This document shows, piece by piece, positions 50,042 to 61,326 of a stretch of DNA of 64,000 nt. The number at the start of each line of letters is the position of its first letter. The stretch's first letter is position 1. The DNA is from Nipponacmea schrenckii (taxonomy: Eukaryota > Mollusca > Gastropoda > Lottiidae). Under the pieces are notes generated by a model. That model searched no databases, had not been told where the DNA came from, and saw only the letters and a program-made list of their open reading frames with translations. The translations under genes were made by a program, and so were the position numbers. The DNA lies in NCBI GenBank assembly GCA_030562195.1, contig CM060200.1, positions 37,827,468 to 37,891,467 on the forward strand, read 5' to 3'.

Positions 50042-52835
50042 ATGGCAAATTTGCCACCAGTGCAAATTGAAAATATCCAGAAAGCATTAAACCTGACACA
50101 GAAATTGCGTTCCAATGTAACACAGTTGTTCCAGAAGCTCTCAGATGGATTTGATGATGTGGAAAACAATGATAAGGCTTTGTTGAGTGAAATTCAGAAA
50201 TCACTTGGTTCTGTAAACAAAGATTTCAGGTAATAAAAAATAGATTTCTGATATATAATGAGACTTATTTGAACTCATATGAGTGCTAGGTTACTTGCAT
50301 GCATTACAAAATCAAAATGTTTAATGAAATTGCGGGGAATATAGCAGTCTCTGTGACTCTGTATTGATTTAGTCATGGATCCTACAGAACAAACAATGAT
50401 TTTGTTTTGTTTTATGTACAATTTCATATTTTATTTTCAGTGATTTAGAAGCTGGCAGTAACTCTCTAACACAAGTAACAGGATCTGGTAATAGTCAGTT
50501 GTTATGTATAGATCCAGTTATTGACAAAACTTCCACATATTCACAGATATTACAGTCATATAAATGGACTAATAAGGTACCAGTTACCATTTTACATTCA
50601 GATGTATTGAATTATATTAATGATTAGACCTAAATCATGATGTTTATAGAAGCCTATTTTGCGAGCAAGGTTCCAAGTTAAAATTGTTTTACTGGTTTGC
50701 AGTTTATATTTTATGTAATCTCTTTAAAAACCCTTTTTGTGTAAGCTTAGCCAAGTTTGAAAAATTTTAATTTTGATTCAACTCTTAATCAATTTTTTAT
50801 ATTTTTTTAATAGATGAGAGAGCAAGCTTGCTATGCTCATGCATTAATTAAAGAAAATCCTTTTAAAAGAACTCATGTTCCAAGTGGTCTCTTTCCCAAA
50901 AGAATAAGAAGAAATCAGCTAGCATACAGCTACCCCTCAAAGTAAGTCATGCTCTGTGAGCTCTCCCAGCATTGGTTTGCCTTAACAAAATTCAAATACA
51001 TCACAACAATTGTTGAAACTTTATCTAACAACAATTTAATATTTATGATTCAGTTTATCAGAGTTTAACCAGCACTGTTTGACTTGACATAATTTATACA
51101 CATCACAACTAAAGTTAAAACTTTATCTAAAATCAATATAATATTTATATAATTACAGTCGACTGGATGAACTGATAAATCAACTACAAGTACAGTATAT
51201 GGATACAATGAATATATCAGTTGTCAGACCATTAGGGAGTTCAGCAGTAGTCAAGGTACCTGTTTTATACATTTACATCCAGCAGGATAACAAACAAATA
51301 TGCCTTAATGTTAATGAAAGATATCCATTATTTAATAAGCACTGTCCAAAACTTGTATTTTGAATTTTCAAGGGAACTTAAATATAATAGTATTATAGTC
51401 ATTCTATTTCAAATATCATATAATTTTGCAGATATTATTGTGGAAAAACAATGAAAAGCATCTAATAATTTCAATTGATGCAACTATTAAAACATTTATA
51501 TATAAGGACACAATTATATGGATAAAAATCACTTTATTATGTAAATTGTGACGTTTCAAAAGATAAAGTCATTGTTATCCATATAAATGTGTCCTTATAT
51601 ATATTCTCCAATTACTAAATGCCACTCAAGGAAATTGTTAAACCATTATTTCTAGGTTGTTTTGGGCAATACATTAAAAGCTTTATTAGTATTCCGAGGT
51701 ATAGTCATAGAATGGGTTAAAGTCAAAGGTGTTATGGAAGAATTTCAAAATGAAGATGGCAAGGTAAAGATTCATTTTAAGATGTGATATAAATCATAAG
51801 TATTGCTGAAATAGCTGTGGTGGTTCTAGCTCATAAACCTACAAGTTCTGTGTTGGACAATCACAAACAGTCTTGTAACAGAGAATTTTAACAACTGTGC
51901 AGTATGCACTAAAGGGTATTTTAAGTAAGCCTTCTTGTCACAGAAAACCTTTTAAACATTAAACTTCACTTGTATTTTTCTGTAAGATATGCCTGCATTA
52001 CTTATTTCACTACCAACTCTAACATTATTCATTATTTAAATAAACAGTGCCTATATGTTTCTTATTAGGTTGACATCTGGTCCTCTTCAAGATATGAAGT
52101 TTTCAGAAAGGTATGAAAATATCTGTTTACATTTCAAACGAAAAGAAAATTTATAATATTCAAAATCTCTGCTGATGATTGAGGCATATTAAAGCATTAA
52201 AATTTTCCCTTTTAAGCAAAAAATAATGGCAAAAATGTCAAAGCAAATAAATTTCCACAAAAGCAGTCAGAGATATGGTAAAAAGCAAAATAATGATATA
52301 TAGTCAATTTTGTTTCAGATCACCAACCATGTAACAGCTGCTACCCTACATTATTATCTACCAGAAATGCCTGATTTAGCTATTAAATCTATTATGGTAA
52401 GAAAAGTCATGTTATTGTCCAGTATGATGAAGGGGAAATTCCACAATAATGTGAAATTGTTTATCTGAATCACTGTCTGAAGTAGAGAGAAACTTTTGAA
52501 AATCTACTTATGTTTTTAAAAGTTATTTGCTAATGAAGTTCATGAAAAATGAACCAAGAATGATTTTACAATGTAAATGAAAATACATGTTATAAGATAG
52601 TGAATTGTTTTTTTTAAAATAAAATCTTGTTATTGTACAGCTAGCACACATTCGCCTACTATTTACTATCTCTTGCTCATTTCAGATATGGTTACAGTCC
52701 TATTCTACCTTATTCTCAGCACCCTGTCATAAATGTGGTAAATTTTTACAAAATGGTCTGCCAGCCACATGGAGGTGTTTAAGAACTAAGATAGCCTATC
52801 ATGAACAATGTAAATTAATGATACAAATGAAATGA
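50042..52835 (+). CDS. MED27: Mediator complex subunit 27 (complete, 8 exons)
   Basis: Coding exons are 50042-50229, 50441-50576, 50814-50941, 51159-51255, 51656-51763, 52069-52110, 52319-52396 and 52686-52835. All seven introns are GT-AG with compatible phases, giving 927 nt and 308 residues, against 311 in human MED27. The start is the first ATG of an open frame and fits the family's N-terminal helix (FQKLSDG... SVNKDF). Family landmarks seen: TYSQILQSYKWTNK, NEDGKVDIWSSSRYEVFRK, HYYLPEMPD and the C-terminal APCHKCGKFLQNGLP. C273, C276, H298 and C301 form a CxxC...HxxC pattern that could bind zinc. MED27 is a nuclear Mediator tail-region subunit linking activators to RNA polymerase II. A candidate AATAAA lies at 53293-53298. 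Intron 4 contains a fold-back element. Identification is very secure. Confidence 0.96.
51499..51602. mobile_element. Fold-back element in MED27 intron 4
   Basis: Arms of about 39 bp (51499-51537 and 51563-51602) are near-perfect inverted repeats beginning TATATAAGGACACA. The loop holds GTGACGTTTCAAAAG. Arms and the sequence after the right arm (CCAATTACTAAATG, CACT, AAGGAA) also match the element at 56939-57084. It belongs to a palindromic, non-coding family inserted in introns of this locus. Confidence 0.8.
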
Positions 52836-53690
52836 TGGATTTGAGACAAATAGTGTACATTGGAAGGTTTTAAAAGAAACAGACGTGACAAGAAAACTCA
52901 GTGTACCCTAATAGGGAAGTGTTTTGATGTCATTATATACATGTATAAGAATTCCATTGAACATGACATTGGTGATATATTGTTAGATTTATTACTGTGG
53001 ATAAGGGTGTAGTAGGTGTTTCTTTATGTCAAAGAATTATAAGCATGAAAACACCATCTGAGAAAAAAAACTGGTCTAAGCATCATAAGAATCAAAAAAG
53101 AAGACAGTTTTTATTAGTGGTGTTTGTAATTCTGCAAGACTTTTTCTATATAAATTATGTAAAATATTAGTCAGATGTTACACTCAATCTTATTTCTGTT
53201 TGTTTGTAATAAGTAAGTTGTTTTATATCAGTCTATGTGAAGACTTTAAACTTCACTTTTCATGTCATAAAATCATTGTTATCAATCGTATAAATAAATC
53301 ATTTTGATTACTTATGATAAAGAAAATAATGTGCTAATCAAAGATGGTATTTTTAAAGTGGTCTAAATAGATTTACTTCCCTTATACTGTAAACTTCATA
53401 GAAATACTAAGGTATCAGTTAAAATTCTTAGAGTAGAATTTCAGACCTAATGAATTTAAAATTAAAGTTTCTTCAGTCCAGTAAATAGTAACAGAAAAGG
53501 TGTAATTACTATTTTAGTTATTTTATGTTATTTTTAATGAAATGACACTTCGGTAGACTACATAATATAATAAATTCTCCCTGGTACCAAGTAGTAACTT
53601 GTGTTACAGCGGTATCTTATCTAAGGTCAGGGACGCAGCAGACGAAATTTACTCCTGATTTGAAAGGAATAAAGTAAATTTACAGATAGC
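52836..53690 (+). other. MED27 3' UTR and TM6SF promoter region
   Basis: The 855 bp between the MED27 stop and the TM6SF start must contain the 3' UTR of the first gene and the promoter and 5' UTR of the second. AATAAA at 53293-53298 is the best poly(A) signal candidate. About 110 bp before the next ATG the sequence becomes less AT-rich (GGTACCAAGTAG, GGTCAGGGACGC), which fits a 5' UTR. No further element is visible. Confidence 0.5.
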
Positions 53691-56600
53691 ATGGAGGTTC
53701 CAGTAGTCTTGGTGGTGCTTTTGGCATCGTTCACCAGTATTCCTGTAGTTTATCAGTGTAATAGATGGAACCTGATGAAGAATTCGGTTGCTATCTTGTT
53801 TATGGGACTGTTTACATTGTCAGTTGCAACTGTGCTGCCTGCCTTGTATCTCAGGAAAAAATATATCAAAGTTGATCCAATTATATATGGTAAGTGATAT
53901 TTAATATTTTATTTCTGCGATTGGTTTTCATTTCACTTCAATTGCATTTGAAATTTAAATTAAATTTTGGCGTCTCTGACCTACTTACTTACAAAGGATT
54001 AATATATTGTAGGTCACGGGAGCCTTTATTGTAACAAGAATGACCGCAAAATATACATCAATTCAAATTATAAATATTAATTATATATCAAATTTACAAC
54101 TCGCTTAATAGCTCCCCGTGGTTGTTGCTCAATCTACAAATGTGTTTATTTCCTTTCTTATGTTTTCATTCCACCTTCATCAGTATGGAAGGAATAATGA
54201 TTTTTCAAATACTTATACTTATATAATATTTACAATGGTTAATTTTAATGTAAAAATATGTCACTATTTCAGCCTGTATACCATTTGCATGGAGTTGTGT
54301 GGTAGATATGATAATTGGTTTAGAGTATAATGGCTATGTTAAGAATTTTATGGAGTTTTATTTTAAAGAAGGGGAACCCTATTTATTTACTGTACATGGT
54401 TCTATTATTAGTCTATGGGATGCTACTGCTCATTATATCATGTATCTATTAATGATATATCTCTTCTGTTCTGGGTAGGTATTATAACACTTGAAAAATA
54501 AAATCAAACATAGATTACAGTAATAGGGATAGGCTTGATTTCTTTTCATGAAAATATTGCTTACAGCTGTCTCAGTTTGAAAAGAAAATATTAAAATATA
54601 ATTCAATTCTGAACCAACAAAAAGTTATTGAAATAAAGGTACATAAGTAGACTGCTCTAATTTTTGAAAGGAGAAAGGATATTTCTAGATTTATCTCCCA
54701 TACATTAATGTAATATATTGACCATATATTACTTTCAGTCAGAGTTATAGAGAAGTTGGATTATATTGGGTTGGATCATTATTACATAGTATGATAGTAT
54801 TTCTACCTGGTAACTTAATAGGTAAGTGTATACACTTTTATTTTAAAGATATACTTTTAACCTTTTCCCATTATTGATAGATATATTAAATTTCTCCTTG
54901 GATTTTAAGATATTTAGCAATAATTACCTATTATTCAAATAAAAGATGTGCAATTCTATTTTGTATTGAAGGGATTAAGTGTTTGATGACATCACTATTA
55001 CAAATTTGAAAGTTTTGGCGAAATTGCAAAATGATTAGATATTGGAATTGTCCATATTGATGCTATTGCTAACAGTGTTTTCAAGACACTTACACGTGTA
55101 GGGAACTTTTTAAAATTCCTTTAAGGTTTTATGTCACCTCAACATCTACATCTTTTGAGCTATTTGTGTTCAGCATCATAATGCTCAGTAACTATTCTAC
55201 AGGTAATTATGGTGTAACATGGGCTTATCTTCTCAATATACCTTACATCATAGTTCCTCTTATAGCTGCATTTAAATTCCTTAAAGATAGACCAATGCAT
55301 ATCAAATCATACATGATTGTAAGTATTATATTTATCTTAGCCATTTTCTACATTTGTCAACTTAATCTTTAAATGGCAATTAGTAAAGGTGTTGGATAAA
55401 ATAAACAAATTCTTATGGAATACAATTACTAACTTTATATCAGCTTTATCAAGCAATGAATAATAATGAAAAAGTTAACAAGTATATCATGTTTATTTTA
55501 TTTGTAAACTTCATAAAGATTACTGGAACATGAATAATATATTTTCCTCAAAATCACAGCATTGCTAAACTTTTTATATTTTTTATTACAGATTCCCAGT
55601 GTACTTGAAAGACCGAAAGATTTACTATTTATCCTGTTTTTCCTGGCTGCTATAGTCTTGTCTATATTTAGAGGAATGGTTAGTTTGACTGTCATACATT
55701 CATATTGCTAAATATAAATACTATTTATAGTACCGATCAATCACTCATCTATTTTTACCGATTGTCCCAGTATCCTAGTGATAGGACGAACATATTGCTA
55801 TAAATATAATTTGTAAAGAAAATAGTAGACTGACATTTACATGTATCAGCCAACTGCAAAATGCCATTATGTCTACAGAAAACACAAGTATTCTCTTATA
55901 CATAAACAGTTCTAAGATAGTGTTATGATGAATTCATTTGAAAACTGATGGATACTGTTGTTGCTTTGCAAATTATCTTTTTGATTTACATTTCAGATAG
56001 CTCTCGGTTGTCAAGCTGACACTATAGATGTATATTTGAAGAAATATGAAGCTTACATCAATGATGAAACTCAGTATCCTAAAGTACAGGTAAATTATAC
56101 TTTCTTTCCTTAAGGGTCAAAATAAAACTATGAAAAACTATATTTGAGTTGTGTTTGTTGAACTAGTTTAGGTGTTTAAATGATACCTGGAGATTTTGCT
56201 TGAGGTATGCAATATTGATAGGATGGTCTGCTTCCAGGCTAATGCTGTGGGTAATTTGAGCACCAATAACAGCAAATACCTGTTATAATTATAATGGTGG
56301 CTAAATAAAGTTTTAAATACTGGTAATTATAACAAGGAACACGAGGGAATAAATTATGGTATAACACTTCTTTAATAACAAAGTACATAACGTTTCAACA
56401 CACTTTACACGTGTCTTCTTCAGATGAATACCAGATTATACCATAATTTATTCCTTAATGTTTCTTATTATATTTACCCTCAACTTCTAAATGTTGTTCA
56501 AATCCTAGTTTAAGTTTATTTGTATTTCAGATGATAATCTATCTGTTTTATTTTGGGTTATATTATTGTTGTGCTATATTTGGTTTAATTGTAAAAGATC

Positions 56601-57467
56601 AATGTTATATGACTGACTGGTCTATTATACATGCTGGAGCAGCTGCACAGGTAAGTCATCATTTGTTTTTATACGCCAACATTAAAATGTGGTTGTATAT
56701 TCTCGTCGCCAAGTCAAAAGTGGACGCTATAGAGACTACAGTTTTCATCTGATTTGAATAAAATTTGGTGTGATAATTTTTATTGTTGAATTCTTAAACA
56801 AGTTTGATATTAACAGATTTTTCAGTTAACTGTGTTGAGTTATTGCCCTTGACTGAGTCAAAAGCCATCATGTTTTCTTTTGTCAATTAAGGACAATGGC
56901 ATTTATTTCTGCCTCTCAAGTACCTGTTGGTATTAACTGGAAACAATTTTATGGATAACAATTACTTTATAACATAACTTGCTATGTTTCAATGATGATG
57001 CTTGCTTGATAAAGACGAGAGTATTTTCATTGAAATGTCGCAAGTTTATTTAATAAAGTAATTGTTGCCCATACAATTGTGTCCAGTTAATATATCCACC
57101 AATTACTAAATGTCACTTAAGGAAGACAATGGTTTTAGGTTTTGTTTTTATTAAGCCAAACTAATATTCTCTTAAATCACTTGTTAACATGCTATTTCTA
57201 TTTCTTTTTCAGGCACAAGTTTCCTATATATTTGGTGCCATCCACAGTAAAACACCTAAACATCTACATCCAGCCACAAGTGGAATTCCTGCCATTTGGT
57301 TCTGGACCATAAACCTAGGTCTCTTAATTATACCTCATCTATTTGTCTGGCGGTGCAAGTCAGATCCAGACATGTTTGGTAGAACTTACACTATTGAAAC
57401 AGCAGATCCCGTTCTGGATATAAGTGGATACAATACACTAACACATACTCCAAAAAAGAAGAAATAG
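53691..57467 (+). CDS. Transmembrane 6 superfamily member 1/2-like protein (complete, 8 exons)
   Basis: Exons: 53691-53889, 54273-54474, 54739-54821, 55203-55318, 55592-55678, 55997-56089, 56531-56650, 57213-57467. All introns are GT-AG and in phase; product 384 aa (vertebrate TM6SF1/2 are 370-377). Matches to the family run the whole length: [20 protein letters not shown] and [11 protein letters not shown] (about residues 84-125), [50 protein letters not shown], and the C-terminal [10 protein letters not shown]. About ten hydrophobic segments fit the two EXPERA domains known for TM6SF proteins (roughly 60-190 and 220-360). Human TM6SF2 acts in ER lipid and lipoprotein handling; TM6SF1 is less understood. 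The C-terminus is four lysines (381-384), a KKXX-type ER retrieval signal. It cannot be assigned to TM6SF1 or TM6SF2. Poly(A) candidates are at 57847-57857. Confidence 0.94.
56346..56454. mobile_element. Fold-back element in TM6SF intron 6
   Basis: Perfect 19-bp inverted ends (GGAATAAATTATGGTATAA at 56346-56364 and its complement at 56436-56454) enclose 71 nt. On the minus strand the interior reads CTGAAGA, then a stem-like ACAC...GTGT segment, then GAAACG. This CTGANGA...GAAA order is that of a hammerhead ribozyme core, but I could not find a matching stem III and UH cleavage site, so ribozyme status is not claimed. Confidence 0.75.
56939..57084. mobile_element. Fold-back element in TM6SF intron 7
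   Basis: Arms of 32 bp (56939-56970 and 57053-57084) pair with four mismatches. They share ACAAT, TATGGATAACAAT and ACTTTAT with the intronic element at 51.5 kb. A second inner dyad (ATAACTTGC, TTTCAATGA against TCATTGAAA, GCAAGTTTAT) extends the hairpin to about 55 bp. Downstream CCAATTACTAAATGTCACTT also matches the 51.5-kb copy, so the mobile unit may extend past the right arm. Confidence 0.8.
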
Positions 57468-60400
57468 GACATTGGCAATTTTGAGATTATTTTGTCCATA
57501 AATTATTTTCTTAAAATTACAAACAAAACCATTATTTTTTAAATTTGTCTAATAATATCTCCTTTAGAGAATTATATTGAGAGTTGATCAGTTTGGCAAT
57601 GTTATAAAAGAGTATGATAAGGTACATGTCATTATTGATTAACATCCAGGTTTATATTTCTACTCTTTATTATTTTGATTGATCTTGTCTTTTTAATATT
57701 TTCAATGAATTGGGCAGCTTGATTAGTTGTATTATGATTATTTTGTTTAATTATATTATACGTTTTAATTTAGAGTTATCATGTTTATGGCCTAGTCAAT
57801 TAAAGACAAAGCAATGTTCATTTTTTGTCTGAAAACATCATTTTAAAATAAAATAAATTGGTTATATTTTGTGGGTATAACTTAAGCCAATTTCAGGTTC
57901 ATGATTCAATCTATTTTCATTGTATACATTTATTTTACCATTTTTATAGACTTTCTATTGTATACCTTTATTTGATAACTTTTAACATACTGGTTCATTG
58001 TTTATTTATCTGATCCTAATGACCGGATCAAATTTTATAACTTGGCTTCATTTACCTATAATCAAATCCTAATGACTCTAGAAATTTTCTTAACTTCTTA
58101 AACAGTAAGTTACAAATTCTATTAGTTAAATCAAATTAAAATGATATAGAGATTGTTCAATCAGATGACGGGGAACACTGATATCAGCATTTCAGAACCC
58201 AGAGGTTATTTAAGGTACCATGACAATAATCATTAGATATTACAAGTGTAAACAGTATATATGTAGATAAACAATATTTATTGAATAGTTAGTGACAAGT
58301 TATTGTTGCAGGTGCTTTTTATGTTGTTTAAAGATATTTTATGTATTTTCTTTTTTTAATGCTTGTTTCCTTCATACATCATATCACATCATAATATCAT
58401 GCTTTTTATTATCAAATATTTCTTATCTTTATCTGATTAAAGATATTTATGTATATGTCATTGATTATTCAAGTAAAAAATCAGAATATATTTCAAAAGC
58501 AGTCACAGGGATCTCTCTTCACTATTGCAAATCTGACTTTATATGAAACAGCCCTTGTCTCAAGAAATTGACAACAACAGAGGTTTGAAGTTTTCTTCCT
58601 ATAATGTCCTTCAAGACTCTTGCATTATGCCCTTCTCTTATTATTCACTATTTCAAGTTTAACAATCTTTTTCAGCTGGAGAATAAAACCTGACTGATCA
58701 AACAATTTAAATTATAATTGCCTCATTACCTCCCTTGGATCAATATATTTGATTGTGCAAATAGTACTAGAATACTACCTGGAAGAGTTTCAATGAAAAG
58801 ATTTGTATGTAAGATAAATATTTATTTGTAATGTTAGTAAATTGTAATGTTAAGTGACATTACTATAGAATTAAAATTTCTACAAATATACATTACAATC
58901 TGTAGTATGGCCTATTATTATCAGCTCATTTATGCACATCCATCATCTTCAAAACATAAATAAGAATAGTTTACTTTGTGTATAGGGTACAAGAGTACAT
59001 TAAGTAGATCCTGACCAAATCATTGTATATCAGATTAAAATAGACTATTCTTATGATCCATTGGATGTGTATAAATGTCATTATTTTACTGATTATAATT
59101 ATTTTGACATAAAAAAATAAAAAACATCTAAGGCAAAGCAAGTCTTTGATATTTTGTAAAAAATAAGAATCTGCAATGGGCCTGTTACCAAAAAAAAAAT
59201 GAAATGACTGCCAATTCTTTTGACTAATATAAACTAGCATTGATCATTCCTTACAAGGTCTCTAATACTCTAACATAAAAAACATACAAAAGTTTTCAAA
59301 ATACTGCAATACAAACATTTTTTGTAAAATATGTTTTTTTCCTGATATTTAGGTAAGAAATGGGGGACTGAAAAGGGACAATTTTAAGGATAACAATTTT
59401 AGTATGAATTCAAGGAAATATATGAAACACAGAAGTTAAGAAATTAAAAACATCTTAAGATGGTGACATAATTAAAGCAATATAGATATAAAGAATATAT
59501 ACTCTGGCAGAACATAAATGAGTGAGCAATTATATTTTGATAAATATCTTTTGATTATAGGTGAAAGGGCCACTTATGGCTTCTAATAATGGTTTACCCT
59601 GGTGGAGGCGGTAAACAACCTGCAAAATAATGCTGATAACCTAGCGCTGTTCTTAAGTGCCATATGGATACATACAATAAATTTCATATTTTGCCTACAC
59701 ACAAATATTATTATAATCTCAAATTTGAACCAAAAAAAAAGATGTGCTAAATAAAATTAATATGAACTTTGATGGATTGAAACAACTTTGTGAGATAATA
59801 GCCAAGCAATGAAGTCGAAAGCTTGGTCCTTCAGTATAGTTTCCATGGCAGTGTATGTTAAGCCAGTTAGAAAAGGGCTATGCACAGCATTTCCAATGTT
59901 GAAAAATTAAGAAACAACAAGGTATATTTACATGATATCAACAAATAAATAAACAAACTCAAAATAAATAAACACAGGATAATGATATGATAGGAAACTG
60001 ATATTTAAAATGTATTTGCTTAGAAAACAAAATGCCTGGGACTTGTGTCTCAAAACTTGCCAAAAAAATTTACAAAATTTAATATATTGAGAAAATAAGG
60101 CCTGTCTCATTACATAAATATTACAAGCAAATTGTGGTAGATTGAAGTTTGGGTCAGCAGCTAGAATCTACGTTAAAATATTATGACTATCAGAGAGTAT
60201 CAACAGAGGTTCTTTCTTTTACAATACATACAGGGCCATAGGAACTGGCTGGGTTATGGGAAGCTGAAGCTGAGATTCATATACAGCCCAATAGACTAAC
60301 AAATCTTTTGGGTTTGCTTCGCTTAAAGTATTTTTGGATTTTTAATATGTTGAAGGAAAGTAATTCTATCTATAAACATCTAGAATTAGATATAGCAATT

Positions 60401-61326
60401 CTTTAAAGGTCTAAAAACATACATTTTTTAAACTTTGGCCTTAAAGTAAAGGACATTCAGCTATAAACAGATGAAACAAGGAGAATATATTATTATGCAC
60501 CGAATTCAACAAAATTTACATAATCTGAATCAAAGGCAAATCTTCAGGTGATTCAACAAGCCATCCATTCTCAAAGGAAATCGTTAAAGATTTCTGTTCT
60601 AGTTCATCGAATATTCAAACAATCTGTTCAATAGAAGATTTTACAAGCGAGGATTTCTGGGATATTCATTTTAAAACATTGTACTTGAAGTATTTCGGAT
60701 TAGTAATTTTATACTATTAGGTCAAAATTCAACAAAACACGACAAAACAGAATATCAACAGATCATCATGGCTAGTACAATAACCTGCAGAAAAACACCA
60801 GCATTTATAAAACTATATAATTAATATAAAACAAAGCCAAAGTGAAATTTTGAATTCAAAAAGCTCATTTTAAAGATCAAATAATTGTATAGCTAGGTTG
60901 ATCCTGTGGTTAAGATGATGCTGTAGCTAAGATGATGCTGTAGCTAAATGGATTCTGTTGCTAAAGGGATGCTGTTGCTAAATGGATTCTGTTGCTAAGT
61001 TGATGCTGTAGCTAGGTTGATGATGTAGCAAGGTTGATCCTGTAGATAGGTCGATGCTGTAGCTAGCTAGATGATGTAGCCAGTTTTATCCTGTAGCTAA
61101 GTCGATGCTGTAGGTTGATCCTGTAGCTAAGTTGATGTTCTAGCTAAACTGCTGCTGCAGCTAGTTTAATCCTGTAGAAAAGATGATGTTTAGGCAGGCA
61201 GGTTTATGCTGTAGCTTGGCTGTAGCTAGGTTGATGCTGTAACTAAGCTGATGCTGTAACTAAGTTGATGCTGTAGTGATGTGAAGTATCCAGGGAAGTG
61301 GAATGATTGTATAAATATCACAGGTA
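57468..61326. other. Convergent intergenic region, 3' UTRs of both flanking genes
   Basis: Stop codons of the plus-strand TM6SF gene and the minus-strand SH2 adaptor face each other 3.86 kb apart. TM6SF poly(A) candidates lie at 57847-57857. For the SH2 gene, a minus-strand AATAAA at 58821-58826 is one candidate, which would imply a 2.5-kb 3' UTR; nearer weak ATTAAA-type words also exist. The only structured sequence is the 17-bp minisatellite beside the SH2 stop. No further exon seen. Confidence 0.5.
60825..61280. repeat. 17-bp minisatellite with leader, next to the SH2-gene stop codon
   Basis: A leader of about 70 bp (ACAAAGCCAAAGTGAAATTT, then AAAGATCAAATAATT) is followed from about 60893 by some 22 copies of a 17-bp unit, GTTGATGCTGTAGCTAA, with many point variants and partial units. 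It ends about 46 bp downstream of the stop codon of the SH2 adaptor, so it is probably transcribed in that gene's 3' UTR. The leader plus a shorter array recurs at 62074-62257. Confidence 0.9.

Noticed and set aside
56390..56435. Definite hammerhead ribozyme
   Set aside because: The CTGANGA and GAAA core words are in order on the minus strand, but stem III and the UH cleavage site could not be paired by eye. Kept as a question under findings.
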